Positions 31,222-38,427 of a stretch of 64,000 nucleotides of DNA are shown piece after piece. Origin of the DNA: Pseudomonas koreensis. Its GTDB lineage: Bacteria; Pseudomonadota; Gammaproteobacteria; Pseudomonadales; Pseudomonadaceae. Each line of letters begins with the position of its first letter. The stretch's first letter is position 1. A program made the translations under genes and the position numbers. The notes under the pieces were generated by a model that did not search any database, had not been told where the DNA came from, and was given only the letters and a program-made list of their open reading frames with translations. The stretch is taken from the NCBI RefSeq assembly GCF_025447595.1, contig NZ_JAOEJU010000001.1:682001-746000 (forward strand). The letters are read 5' to 3'.

Positions 31222-32046
31222 ATGAAGAACTTCGTCATTCCAGCAGTACTCACCTCCCTCATGTCTTGCGGTTTCGCCGTGGCCGCCGAGTTGCCGGCCA
31301 GCATCAAGGAGAAAGGCGAGATCGTCGTCGCGATCATGCCCAACTATCCGCCGATGGATTTCAAGGACCCGGCCACCAACAAGCTCACCGGCCTTGACTA
31401 CGACCTGGGCAACGCCCTGGCCGAACGCCTCGGGGTGAAGATCAAGTGGCAGGAAACCGGCTTCGAGCAAATGATCAACGCCCTGACCACCGACCGCGTG
31501 GACATGGTCCTGTCGGGCATGACCGACACCGCCGAGCGTCAGGCCAGCGTGACCTTCGTCGACTACTTCACCAGCGGCCCGCAGTTCTACACCTTGCAGA
31601 AGAACGCCGCGACCAACGAGATCATCGACCTGTGCGGCAAGAAAGTCGGCACCAGCCGCCGCACCACCTTCCCGGCGGAAATCGCCGCGTGGAGCAAGGA
31701 AAACTGTGAAGCGGCCGGCAAACCTGCGATCAACGTGATCGGCACCGAAGGCTCGGCCGACGCCCGTGCGCAACTGCGCCAGAGCCGCATTGATGCGGCG
31801 ATGCAGGGCAGCGAAACCCTGTCGTACCTCAAGACCCAGGAAAAGGACATGTACAAAACGGTCGGCCAGCCGATCTCCGTGCAGTTCACCGGGCTGGGGG
31901 TGAGCAAGAAGAAGCCTGAGCTGAGTGAAGCGGTGAAGGTGGCGTTGCAGAGCATGGTGGATGACGGCAGCTATAACGCGATCCTGAAGAAGTGGGATCT
32001 GGAGCTGGGTGCGATCAAGGATGTGACAATTAACGCCGGCAAGTAA
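31222..32046 (+). CDS. Polar amino acid ABC transporter periplasmic binding protein
   Basis: A 274 aa SBP family 3 protein. The signal peptide is about residues 1-21 (cleavage after AVAA), followed by IVVAIMPNYPPMDFKDP and NKLTGLDYDLGNALAERLGV, the usual opening of amino acid binding proteins. RVDMVLSGMTDTAERQ is the ligand loop. It contains two cysteines in the second lobe (DLCGKK and KENCEAA), which may form a disulfide as in several amino acid binding proteins. A small GAGGCC/GGCCTT stem-loop lies just before it. The ligand is unknown; the operon suggests an acidic N-substituted amino acid. Confidence 0.9.
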   Translation: MKNFVIPAVLTSLMSCGFAVAAELPASIKEKGEIVVAIMPNYPPMDFKDPATNKLTGLDYDLGNALAERLGVKIKWQETGFEQMINALTTDRVDMVLSGMTDTAERQASVTFVDYFTSGPQFYTLQKNAATNEIIDLCGKKVGTSRRTTFPAEIAAWSKENCEAAGKPAINVIGTEGSADARAQLRQSRIDAAMQGSETLSYLKTQEKDMYKTVGQPISVQFTGLGVSKKKPELSEAVKVALQSMVDDGSYNAILKKWDLELGAIKDVTINAGK

Positions 32047-32056
32047 TTGGTTCCTC

Positions 32057-32146
32057 TGTGGGAGCGAGCTTGCTCGCGAAGTCAGTGTGTCATTCACCAG
32101 AGATGTCGACTGACATGGCCTCATCGCGAGCAAGCTCGCTCCCACA
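32057..32146. repeat. REPIN (inverted REP pair)
   Basis: TGTGGGAGCGAGCTTGCTCG at the left and CGAGCAAGCTCGCTCCCACA at the right, perfect inverted arms across a spacer. It lies between the binding protein gene and the first NodB-fold hydrolase gene. Confidence 0.93.
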
Positions 32147-32182
32147 GGTACAGCGTACGTCCCTACATGTGTGGAGCGCCCA

Positions 32183-33031
32183 ATGCTCAGTTCACCCCAA
32201 CCCACCTGGCCCGACCAGCACAAAGCCTGCCTCGCCCTGGCCTTCGACCTCGACGGCCCGACCGGCGATGCCATGCTCAACAACTCGATCTGGCACAAAC
32301 CCGAATACTTCGGCTTCGGCGGCTACGGCCCCTACCGTGCCCTGCCGCGCCTGCTCGATCTGCTCGACGCCTTCAAGATCCCGACCACTTTCTTCGTCCC
32401 CGCGTGGGTCGTGGAGAACTGGCCGAAACAATGCCAGGCCATTGTCGAGCGCGGTCATGAAGTCGCCTACCACGGCTACAAGCACGAATCCTTCTACGCC
32501 CTGACGCTGGACCAGCAGCAGGCCGTGATGAACAAATCCCGCGACGTCTTCTGGCAATACCTGCACATCCGCGCCGAAGGCTTTCGCACCCCGTCCGGTG
32601 ACTGGCGCGCTGAAACCCCGGCGATGCTGGCAGACAACGGCGTCATCTATTCCAGCAGCATGCGCGGCGATGATCGCCCGTATCTGGTCAACGTCCCCGG
32701 CCACGACACTCCGCTGGTGGAAATCCCCGGCCGCTGGGAAATGGACGACTACGCCTCCCTCGCCTACACCCGCGCACCGAACTTCCCGTCCGGGCTAGAC
32801 CGCACCGCCAGCTACGAGCTGACCCTCGACAACTGGCAACGCGAGTACGACGGCGCGATGGATCAAGGCCTGTGCCTGACCACCCTGTTCCACCCGAAAA
32901 TCACCGGCAAGCCGGGGCGCATCCTGTTGCTGGAGAAACTCTTCGAACACATGCGCCAGCGCGATGACGTGTGGTTCGCCACGTGCCGCGACGTCGCTCG
33001 CTGGTGGCTGAAGGAGCATCACCATGGCTGA
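32183..33031 (+). CDS. NodB-fold (polysaccharide deacetylase family) C-N hydrolase, first of a pair
   Basis: A 282 aa cytoplasmic NodB-domain protein without a signal peptide, so peptidoglycan or polysaccharide is an unlikely substrate. The metal/catalytic aspartates are in FDLDGP (21-26), the metal histidines are H97 and H101 in YHGYKHES, and an arginine-proline loop FRTPSGDW follows near 135. The fold also includes the allantoinase PuuE and a cyclic imide hydrolase from P. putida, which open ring amides or imides. The ATG at 32183 follows GGAG by six bases; a GTG at 32171 is possible. It overlaps its paralogue by eight bases, so the two are made together, perhaps as a complex. Confidence 0.83.
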   Translation: MLSSPQPTWPDQHKACLALAFDLDGPTGDAMLNNSIWHKPEYFGFGGYGPYRALPRLLDLLDAFKIPTTFFVPAWVVENWPKQCQAIVERGHEVAYHGYKHESFYALTLDQQQAVMNKSRDVFWQYLHIRAEGFRTPSGDWRAETPAMLADNGVIYSSSMRGDDRPYLVNVPGHDTPLVEIPGRWEMDDYASLAYTRAPNFPSGLDRTASYELTLDNWQREYDGAMDQGLCLTTLFHPKITGKPGRILLLEKLFEHMRQRDDVWFATCRDVARWWLKEHHHG

Positions 33032-33914
33032 CGCTGACAACCTCTGGCCCGCCGGCAAACGCTGCGCGGTGGTGCTGACCGTCGACTACAACGACATCCA
33101 CGGCATTCTCACCCAGGCCCCGGAAGTCGCCGGGCGTGACAAGACGCTATCGGTGTGGCGCTACGGCACGCAACGCGGCGTCGAGCGATTGCTCGGCCTG
33201 TTCAGGGAACTCGGGGTGCGCAGCAGCTGGTTCGTGCCCGGCATCGTTGCCGAGGAAAATCCGCAGCACATCGCCGCGATTCAGGCTGACGGGCATGAAA
33301 TCGCCTGCGCCGGCTACCGCCATCAGGATTACGACACGCTGGATCTGGTGGCGCAGAGCGCGGATGTCGCCAAGGGTTGTGCAGCGCTGGAAGCCCTGAC
33401 CGGTGTGCGTCCAACTGGCTTCCGGATTCCTGCGGGCAACGGCGCGCCGGGCTTCATCGAAGCCTTGAAAGATCACGGCATTCGCTGGTCGTCATCATGG
33501 CGTGGTGATGACCTGCCGTTCTTGCACCCGACCGCACCCGAAGTGGTCGAGTTGCCGCTGCACTACGAACTGGAAGACGAGCCCTATTTCGCCTTCAACC
33601 TGAGCCCGGCCGTGCCGCCGGCACAATCGCGAATCGCCTCCTACAGCCACACCCTGGGCAACCTGCAAATGGACTTCGCCGGATTCCACCGCTTCGGCCT
33701 GTGCTACGTGCTGCGCCTGCACCCGGAAATCATCGCCACGCCCGGACGCATCGGCGTGCTGCGGGAATTGCTGCAAGGCATTCAGCAGCACGACGACGTG
33801 TGGATCGCCACCGGCGCCGAAGTCGCGCAGTGGTGGGCGCAGACGGCGGCGCCGGTTGCGCAGGATCATCCGGCGTCAGTGTATGAGCGCCATTATCGGG
33901 ACTACCTCGTATGA
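33024..33914 (+). CDS. NodB-fold C-N hydrolase, second of a pair, with altered metal site
   Basis: A 296 aa NodB-fold protein, homologous to the preceding gene product, also lacking a signal peptide. The N-terminal aspartates are in TVDYNDIHG (19-27). In the histidine motif the first metal ligand is alanine (A96 in ACAGYRHQD), while H100 is kept. FRIPAGNG near residue 134 corresponds to FRTPSGDW in the partner. Loss of one histidine suggests metal-independent chemistry, as described for PuuE-type allantoinase, or a structural role in a heteromer. AAGGAG is seven bases upstream. Its stop overlaps the MmgE/PrpD gene (ATGA). The length is close to the 293 aa cyclic imide hydrolase I recall from P. 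putida. Confidence 0.8.
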   Translation: MADADNLWPAGKRCAVVLTVDYNDIHGILTQAPEVAGRDKTLSVWRYGTQRGVERLLGLFRELGVRSSWFVPGIVAEENPQHIAAIQADGHEIACAGYRHQDYDTLDLVAQSADVAKGCAALEALTGVRPTGFRIPAGNGAPGFIEALKDHGIRWSSSWRGDDLPFLHPTAPEVVELPLHYELEDEPYFAFNLSPAVPPAQSRIASYSHTLGNLQMDFAGFHRFGLCYVLRLHPEIIATPGRIGVLRELLQGIQQHDDVWIATGAEVAQWWAQTAAPVAQDHPASVYERHYRDYLV

Positions 33915-35263
33915 CGGAACGCATGCAGCGGCTGGCGCAGTTTTGCGTCGAGACCCGGTTTGAAGACCTGCCACTGGCTTTAGTGGAACAGGCCAAGCGA
34001 CACATTCTCGACACCTTCGGCGCGGCGCTGGTCGGGGCCGGCAGTGCGGTGGCGCTTCAAGCGCGGCAAGTGTTCGGCGCAGAGCCCGGCACTGCGCTGG
34101 TCTGGGGTTCGTCGCTACGCGTCGGCGCGGGGCATGCGGCCTTGCTCAACGGCATCGCCGCCCATGCGCTGGAACTGGACGACACCGGCGGTTGCGATCA
34201 TTCCGGTGCGGTGGTGTTGCCGGCGGTGATGGCCGCGCTGTCGCTGGTGGATCGACCGGTGGACGGTCGCGAGTTCATCACCGCCGTGGTCATCGGCTAC
34301 GAAATCGGCCGGCGGGTGCTGGAAGCCTGCGGCAGTTATTCGGCCCACAACGGCGCTGGTTGGCACTCGACCGCCACCTGCGGTGTGTTCGGCGCGGCGG
34401 CGGCCTGTGCGCGGATCTTTGCGCTGGATGTCGGGCAAACCGTGTCGGCGCTGGGCATCGCCGGCAGTTTCAGCGGTGGGTTGTGGGCGTTCATTCATGA
34501 CGGTTCGCAAAGCAAGAAACTGCACAGCGGACGCGCCGCCGAAGGCGGTTTGCTCGCGGCGCGTTTCGCTCGCGAAGGTGTCAGCGGGCCGTCGGTGCTG
34601 TTCGAGGATGTCTGGGGTGGATTTCTCAAGACTCTGGCGCCGGGCAGCGCGCAGCCGGATGCGCTGGATGCTGATTTGGGATGGGTCTGGAAACTCGCGC
34701 GCTGTTCGATCAAGCCCTACGCCGCGTGCCGTGGCACCCATTCGGCCATCGATGCGCTCGGCTTTTTGCTGGAGCAATTGCAGGTCGGCGCGGATCAGGT
34801 GGAAGACGTCCAGGTGAACCTGTGCGGGTTTCTGCTCGACATGTGCGGCAGTCGCGATACCCGCAGCCTCGCGGCCGCACAGATGAGTCTGCCCTACGCC
34901 CTCGCTGCGCGGCTGGTGCACGGGCATTGCCGGCTTGAGGCTTACGATGAACAGCCACGCAACGATCCGCGCATCGCTCACTGGCTGACGTGCATTCGCC
35001 TTGAAGTGGATGAGCGACTGTCGGAGGATGGCGAACCGGTGGTCGTTGTGCGAACCCGCGATGGGCGTCAGGCGAGTCTGTGTGTCGAGGTACCGCTGGG
35101 GGCGCCGGGCAATCCGTTGAGCGAGGCGGCGCTGGAGGAGAAGTTTTTCAGTCTGGCGTTGCGGGTATTGGCGCAGGGAAAGGCTGAAGGCTTGCTCGAT
35201 CAACTGCGGCGGCTCGAGACGCTGGATTCGGTGGGCGGTCTGGAACGGTGGCTGATGGAATGA
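33911..35263 (+). CDS. MmgE/PrpD-family protein (2-methylcitrate dehydratase / iminodisuccinate epimerase superfamily)
   Basis: A 450 aa member of the MmgE/PrpD fold. Visible family features are the early LVEQAKRHILDTFGAALVG helix, HALELDDTGGCDHSGAVVLPA (histidine/aspartate-rich active region), GWHSTATCGVFGAAAA and HSGRAAEGGLLAARFA. Known members are 2-methylcitrate dehydratase, aconitate decarboxylase and iminodisuccinate epimerase. No other methylcitrate cycle genes are present here, so PrpD is unlikely. Beside an ASL-type lyase, an epimerase of an N-substituted aspartate fits best. Translationally coupled to the NodB pair. Confidence 0.82.
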   Translation: MTERMQRLAQFCVETRFEDLPLALVEQAKRHILDTFGAALVGAGSAVALQARQVFGAEPGTALVWGSSLRVGAGHAALLNGIAAHALELDDTGGCDHSGAVVLPAVMAALSLVDRPVDGREFITAVVIGYEIGRRVLEACGSYSAHNGAGWHSTATCGVFGAAAACARIFALDVGQTVSALGIAGSFSGGLWAFIHDGSQSKKLHSGRAAEGGLLAARFAREGVSGPSVLFEDVWGGFLKTLAPGSAQPDALDADLGWVWKLARCSIKPYAACRGTHSAIDALGFLLEQLQVGADQVEDVQVNLCGFLLDMCGSRDTRSLAAAQMSLPYALAARLVHGHCRLEAYDEQPRNDPRIAHWLTCIRLEVDERLSEDGEPVVVVRTRDGRQASLCVEVPLGAPGNPLSEAALEEKFFSLALRVLAQGKAEGLLDQLRRLETLDSVGGLERWLME

Positions 35264-35285
35264 ATGTGTCGTTTGAACTGGCCTC

Positions 35286-35375
35286 ATCGCGAGCGGGCTC
35301 GCTCCCACATTGGTTCGAGGTGTTCACAAAAACGGTTTCCACCACGATACCTGTGGGAGCGAGCCTGCTCGCGAT
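35286..35375. repeat. REPIN (opposite orientation)
   Basis: TCGCGAGCGGGCTCGCTCCCACA at the left and TGTGGGAGCGAGCCTGCTCGCGA at the right. The outer ends are the TCGCGAG side, so the pair faces the other way compared with the 1509 element. It separates the MmgE/PrpD gene from the MFS gene. Confidence 0.92.
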
Positions 35376-35434
35376 GCAGTCAACTCGGTCTGAAGCCAGG
35401 CACAAAAATAACTGATAAGGACATTTGATTTTCC

Positions 35435-36613
35435 GTGGCCACCTACTCGCTCGTTATCCGCCGCCTGATGATCGTTTCACTGACTATCGTCGTCAGCCGC
35501 GCCATCACCAGTCCGTTGCTCACCTTGTTTTTGAGCAACAAGCTCGGCCTCAACCAACAGGACGTCGGATTGTTGCTGGGCATCGCGGTGTTCATCGCCA
35601 CCCTGCTTGCGCTGTACGGCGGCTACATCATCGACCGGCTCGAGAAGCGCCGGTTGCTGATTCTGGCGATGCTTTCCAGTGCCATCGGCTTCGTGTTGCT
35701 GACCTTCGCCAAAGACCTGTACCTGACGACCGCCACCCTGGTCATCACCGAAACCGCGTCGGCATTGTTCCTGATCGGCTCCAAGGCGATCCTCAGTGAA
35801 AACCTGCCCATGGGCCAGCGGGCCAAGGCGTTTTCCCTGCGCTATACCCTGACCAACATCGGCTACGCCACCGGCCCGATGCTCGGTGTGGTGATCGCCG
35901 GGGTGTACCCGATTGCGCCGTTCCTGATTGCCGCCGGCATCGCCTTCGGCAGCATCTTCCTAATGATCGGCATCCCCAAGGACGCCAGCCCGGTCGCCGC
36001 CATCGGCCAGCCGCAAAGCTTCCTGAAAACCCTGATTACCCTGAAAAACGACCGCACGCTGATCATGTTCACCTGCGGCTGCCTGCTCAGCACCGTGGTT
36101 CACGGGCGCTTCACGTTGTACCTGTCGCAATACCTGCTGGTGGTCGAAGACTCGCAGCGGGCGTTGCAAACCATGGCTGCCCTGCTCGCCTGCAACGCCA
36201 TCGCGGTAATTCTGCTGCAATACCAGATCGGCCGCTTCCTCAACCGGGAAAAACTGCGCTACTGGATTGCCGCCGGCACCAGTCTGTTCATCCTCGGCCT
36301 GATTGGTTTCAGCCTCGCCGACAGCCTGGTGACGTGGTGCATCGCGATGTTCATCTTCACCCTCGGCGAGATGATCATTTACCCGTCGGAATTCCTGTTC
36401 GTCGACACCCTGGCCCCGGAAGAACTGCGCGGCAGCTATTACGGCGCGCAGAATCTGGCGGCGTTGGGTGGCGCGTTGAGCCCGGTAATTTGCGGCTTCC
36501 TGCTGATGCACACGCCGGCGCCGACCATGTTCTACGCCCTCAGCGCACTGACCGCGATGGGCGGTTTCCTGTGTTTCATGAGCGGGCGGCGCGTGGCTTT
36601 ACTTCAGAAATAA
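35435..36613 (+). CDS. Major facilitator superfamily transporter
   Basis: A 392 aa protein with about 12 hydrophobic helices and an MFS loop GGYIIDRLEKRR between TM2 and TM3 (motif A position). The likely start is GTG at 35435, since a stop occurs three codons before it; AAGGA is 13 bases upstream, which is long. An internal ATG at codon 12 is an alternative. It resembles drug or metabolite exporters (DHA1 type). It may belong to the preceding catabolic cluster as an exporter of product, but a REPIN lies between, so the link is weak. A good terminator follows at 36704-36740. Confidence 0.82.
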   Translation: MATYSLVIRRLMIVSLTIVVSRAITSPLLTLFLSNKLGLNQQDVGLLLGIAVFIATLLALYGGYIIDRLEKRRLLILAMLSSAIGFVLLTFAKDLYLTTATLVITETASALFLIGSKAILSENLPMGQRAKAFSLRYTLTNIGYATGPMLGVVIAGVYPIAPFLIAAGIAFGSIFLMIGIPKDASPVAAIGQPQSFLKTLITLKNDRTLIMFTCGCLLSTVVHGRFTLYLSQYLLVVEDSQRALQTMAALLACNAIAVILLQYQIGRFLNREKLRYWIAAGTSLFILGLIGFSLADSLVTWCIAMFIFTLGEMIIYPSEFLFVDTLAPEELRGSYYGAQNLAALGGALSPVICGFLLMHTPAPTMFYALSALTAMGGFLCFMSGRRVALLQK

Positions 36614-36703
36614 TGCACTGAAACTGCATTTATATGAATTTGTCAGCATCGTGATTGCTTGGCACACTGTGCGCGTTCCTCCCCCAATAGTTGGAACACT
36701 TCG

Positions 36704-36740
36704 AAGGACTTTCCGCGTTTACGGACAAGTCCTTTTTTTT
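36704..36740 (+). terminator. Intrinsic terminator after the MFS gene
   Basis: AAGGACTT (36704-36711) pairs perfectly with AAGTCCTT (36727-36734), extended inside by TCCG/CGGA, and is followed by a run of T to 36740. It sits between the MFS stop and the HPP gene; as it lies only 30 bases before that ATG, attenuation of the HPP gene is also possible. Confidence 0.8.
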
Positions 36741-36770
36741 GCCCTGAATTTCGCAAAGGATCGATTCTGC

Positions 36771-37457
36771 ATGCTCGCTCGCTGGTTGCCCGCCGCCATC
36801 AACACCCGCCCCACCGAATGGAGCCGCGCCGCCATCGGCATGGCCCTGGGCACGTTGTTCAGCGTGTGGGCGTGCAGTCAGGTATTCGGCATTGAAGTGG
36901 CCTACCACCTGATCGGCCCGCTGGGCGCTTCGGCGGTGTTGCTGTTCGCGGTGTCGTCCGGCGCCCTCGCCCAGCCGTGGTCGATCATCGGCGGTTATCT
37001 GTGCGCGGGCGTCGTCGCGTTGCTGGTGGCCCACGTACTCGGCCGAACCTTGGGCAGTGCGTGCCTCGCCGCAGGCATGGCGCTGATCCTGATGTGCTGG
37101 CTGCGCTGCCTGCATCCTCCGGCCGGCGCCGTGGCATTGACGATGGTGCTGGCCGACCCGATGACCATCGCCATGGACTGGAAAGCCCTGGAACCGGTGA
37201 TGCTCAGCGCCGCGTGTCTGCTGCTCGCCGCACTGGCCTACAACAACCTCACCCGCATCCGCTACCCGAAACGCCCTGCCGAACCTGCGCCGGCCGTGGG
37301 TCCCGTCGATATCCAGTCCATCACGGCCGAGGATCTGAAATTGGCACTGGCCGATATGGAGGCATTCATCGATGTCACGCCGGAGGATCTGGAGCAGTTG
37401 ATTCATGCCAGTGAATTGCATGCCAAACGGCGGAGCATTGGCCAGGTGTTCTCCTGA
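36771..37457 (+). CDS. HPP-family membrane protein
   Basis: A 228 aa integral membrane protein with about four to five helices in the first 165 residues and the family motif CLHPPAGAVALTMVLADP (HPP) near residue 120. The C-terminal 50 residues are cytoplasmic and acidic (ITAEDLKLALADMEAFIDVTPEDLEQLI). AAAGGA lies ten bases upstream of the ATG at 36771. Some HPP proteins move nitrite in plastids and cyanobacteria, but for proteobacterial members the role is not settled. Confidence 0.87.
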   Translation: MLARWLPAAINTRPTEWSRAAIGMALGTLFSVWACSQVFGIEVAYHLIGPLGASAVLLFAVSSGALAQPWSIIGGYLCAGVVALLVAHVLGRTLGSACLAAGMALILMCWLRCLHPPAGAVALTMVLADPMTIAMDWKALEPVMLSAACLLLAALAYNNLTRIRYPKRPAEPAPAVGPVDIQSITAEDLKLALADMEAFIDVTPEDLEQLIHASELHAKRRSIGQVFS

Positions 37458-37577
37458 AAACAGCGCCACTCTTTTTATGCGTCTTTTACCTGTCGGGCGC
37501 CGCCGTATTGCGTTTTCAGCCATCAAAACTGTCTGGCTATAACAAAACAGTTTCTGATCCCGTCACGGTATAAAAGA

Positions 37578-37593
37578 CTGGTATTTATGACAG
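37578..37593 (+). promoter_or_regulatory. LexA (SOS) box-like sequence
   Basis: CTGGTATTTATGACAG fits the CTG-N10-CAG frame of the proteobacterial SOS box with an AT-rich core, and lies just downstream of a possible -10 (TATAAA, 37569-37574). One base departs from CTGT-N8-ACAG. The orphan gene follows 183 bases later. Confidence 0.4.
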
Positions 37594-37620
37594 TTTCTAA
37601 AAAAAATCGCAGGGATCACG

Positions 37621-37665
37621 ATGGGAACGCGCGAAATGGACGGGCTAACGGTAGAAAAGCCATGA
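37621..37665 (+). CDS. Possible 14-residue leader peptide
   Basis: ATG at 37621 opens a 14-codon frame (MGTREMDGLTVEKP) ended by TGA, with AGGGA five bases upstream. It lies between the possible promoter and the orphan gene. It may be translated as a leader or be a chance frame; there is no attenuator-type codon run. Confidence 0.25.
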   Translation: MGTREMDGLTVEKP

Positions 37666-37775
37666 GGTACACGCGGATAACAAGTTGAGCTGTTCTCCTG
37701 TCTGTGGTGCCCCGCCTGCGCGGTAGTAAACCAAAACGAAACAATGGAATCAGACAGGTTCAGGAGAAATATGAA

Positions 37776-38138
37776 ATGGCTATAATCGCAGTCGTATTCA
37801 GTCCGCATAAACGCAAGAATTCATGGGTACTGGACATGTTGGACTATGTAGGGGTGAGGAATGTCCAGTGGGTTAATTACACCTCGGGTTTCATGTTGGC
37901 CCGATTGTCTGATAACGATCCCGCTGCAATCACTTTGGGGACAATCTACAATTCGGCGACCTCGGAGCAATCCTACGGATTCATATCAGCCGTTAAAACA
38001 CTGACGAACGTGAATACGGTTAATGGCGACTTCGTTAACACATACGCAATAGGGGTACTTGACGTTTTCGGTAAACCCGATAGCGATCTGAATTGGGAAC
38101 CGGATACGAAAACATACCTGACAAACCGGTACAAATGA
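37776..38138 (+). CDS. Orphan hypothetical protein, AT-rich
   Basis: A 120 aa protein that I do not recognise. It starts MAIIAVVFSPHKRKNS, has no signal peptide and no membrane segment, and is rich in asparagine, threonine and tyrosine; the predicted pattern is mostly beta strand. AGGAG lies nine bases before the ATG at 37776. Base composition and codon use differ from all neighbours (many AT-ending codons), so recent gain is likely. It has its own leader region with a LexA-like box and its own terminator hairpin, so it is a self-contained cassette between an HPP gene and valine catabolism genes. Confidence 0.75.
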   Translation: MAIIAVVFSPHKRKNSWVLDMLDYVGVRNVQWVNYTSGFMLARLSDNDPAAITLGTIYNSATSEQSYGFISAVKTLTNVNTVNGDFVNTYAIGVLDVFGKPDSDLNWEPDTKTYLTNRYK

Positions 38139-38143
38139 ACCAA

Positions 38144-38175
38144 TCCCCCGTCTGCATCACCGTGCAGGCGGGGGA
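38144..38175 (+). terminator. Strong stem-loop after the orphan gene
   Basis: TCCCCCGTCTGCA (38144-38156) pairs with TGCAGGCGGGGGA (38163-38175), thirteen pairs with one wobble and a six-base loop, six bases after the stop. No T-run follows, so it may act as a terminator or as an mRNA 3' protector. Confidence 0.6.
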
Positions 38176-38198
38176 AAGCTGCAAAGGACTACCAGCGT

Positions 38199-38210
38199 CC
38201 CCCCCCCCCC
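38199..38210. repeat. Homopolymer tract of 12 cytosines
   Basis: An uninterrupted run of C from 38199 to 38210 in non-coding DNA, 24 bases after the orphan gene's terminator stem and about 220 bases before the hydrolase gene. Confidence 0.9.
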
Positions 38211-38377
38211 GCACCAACATTTCTTGATCGTGACTGACACACTGTCCTGTCCGCTGCCCGAAAATCCCTTCCTTTCTATCTACACTTGCCCTGGCACTGA
38301 TCAAGGCAAAAATGCAGACACCCCATGCACATATCCCCGTTGTACACGGCAAATTTGCACTGTTACGATCCGGTAAC

Positions 38378-38391
38378 GCCCGCGCGCGGGC
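38378..38391. promoter_or_regulatory. GC-only palindrome upstream of the 3-hydroxyisobutyryl-CoA hydrolase gene
   Basis: GCCCGCGCGCGGGC is a perfect 14-base palindrome ending 36 bases before the ATG at 38428. Just before it lies GTTAC-N6-GTAAC (38362-38377). Either could be an operator; no known regulator is assigned. Confidence 0.35.
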
Positions 38392-38427
38392 TTCTCGAAT
38401 AAAGACAATAAAAGCAGGGAGTTAGTG

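Larger units (their letters stand above)
37458..37775. other. AT-rich leader region before an orphan gene
   Basis: About 318 bases, much more AT-rich than the surroundings. It holds ACAGTTTCT twice in direct orientation (37547-37555 and 37590-37598), an inverted AAACTGT (37526-37532), a TATAAA (37569-37574) that could be a -10 element, a LexA-box-like sequence (37578-37593), and a tiny frame with a good ribosome site (37621-37665). I see no larger gene. Confidence 0.5.

Noticed and set aside
36663..36680. TGGCAC element upstream of the HPP gene resembling a sigma-54 promoter
   Set aside because: The -24 part is good but the -12 part lacks the TT of TTGC, and the terminator lies between it and the gene.
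37563..37808. Small - strand frame in the AT-rich leader
   Set aside because: No ribosome site, and it crosses the regulatory sequences and start of the orphan gene on the other strand.
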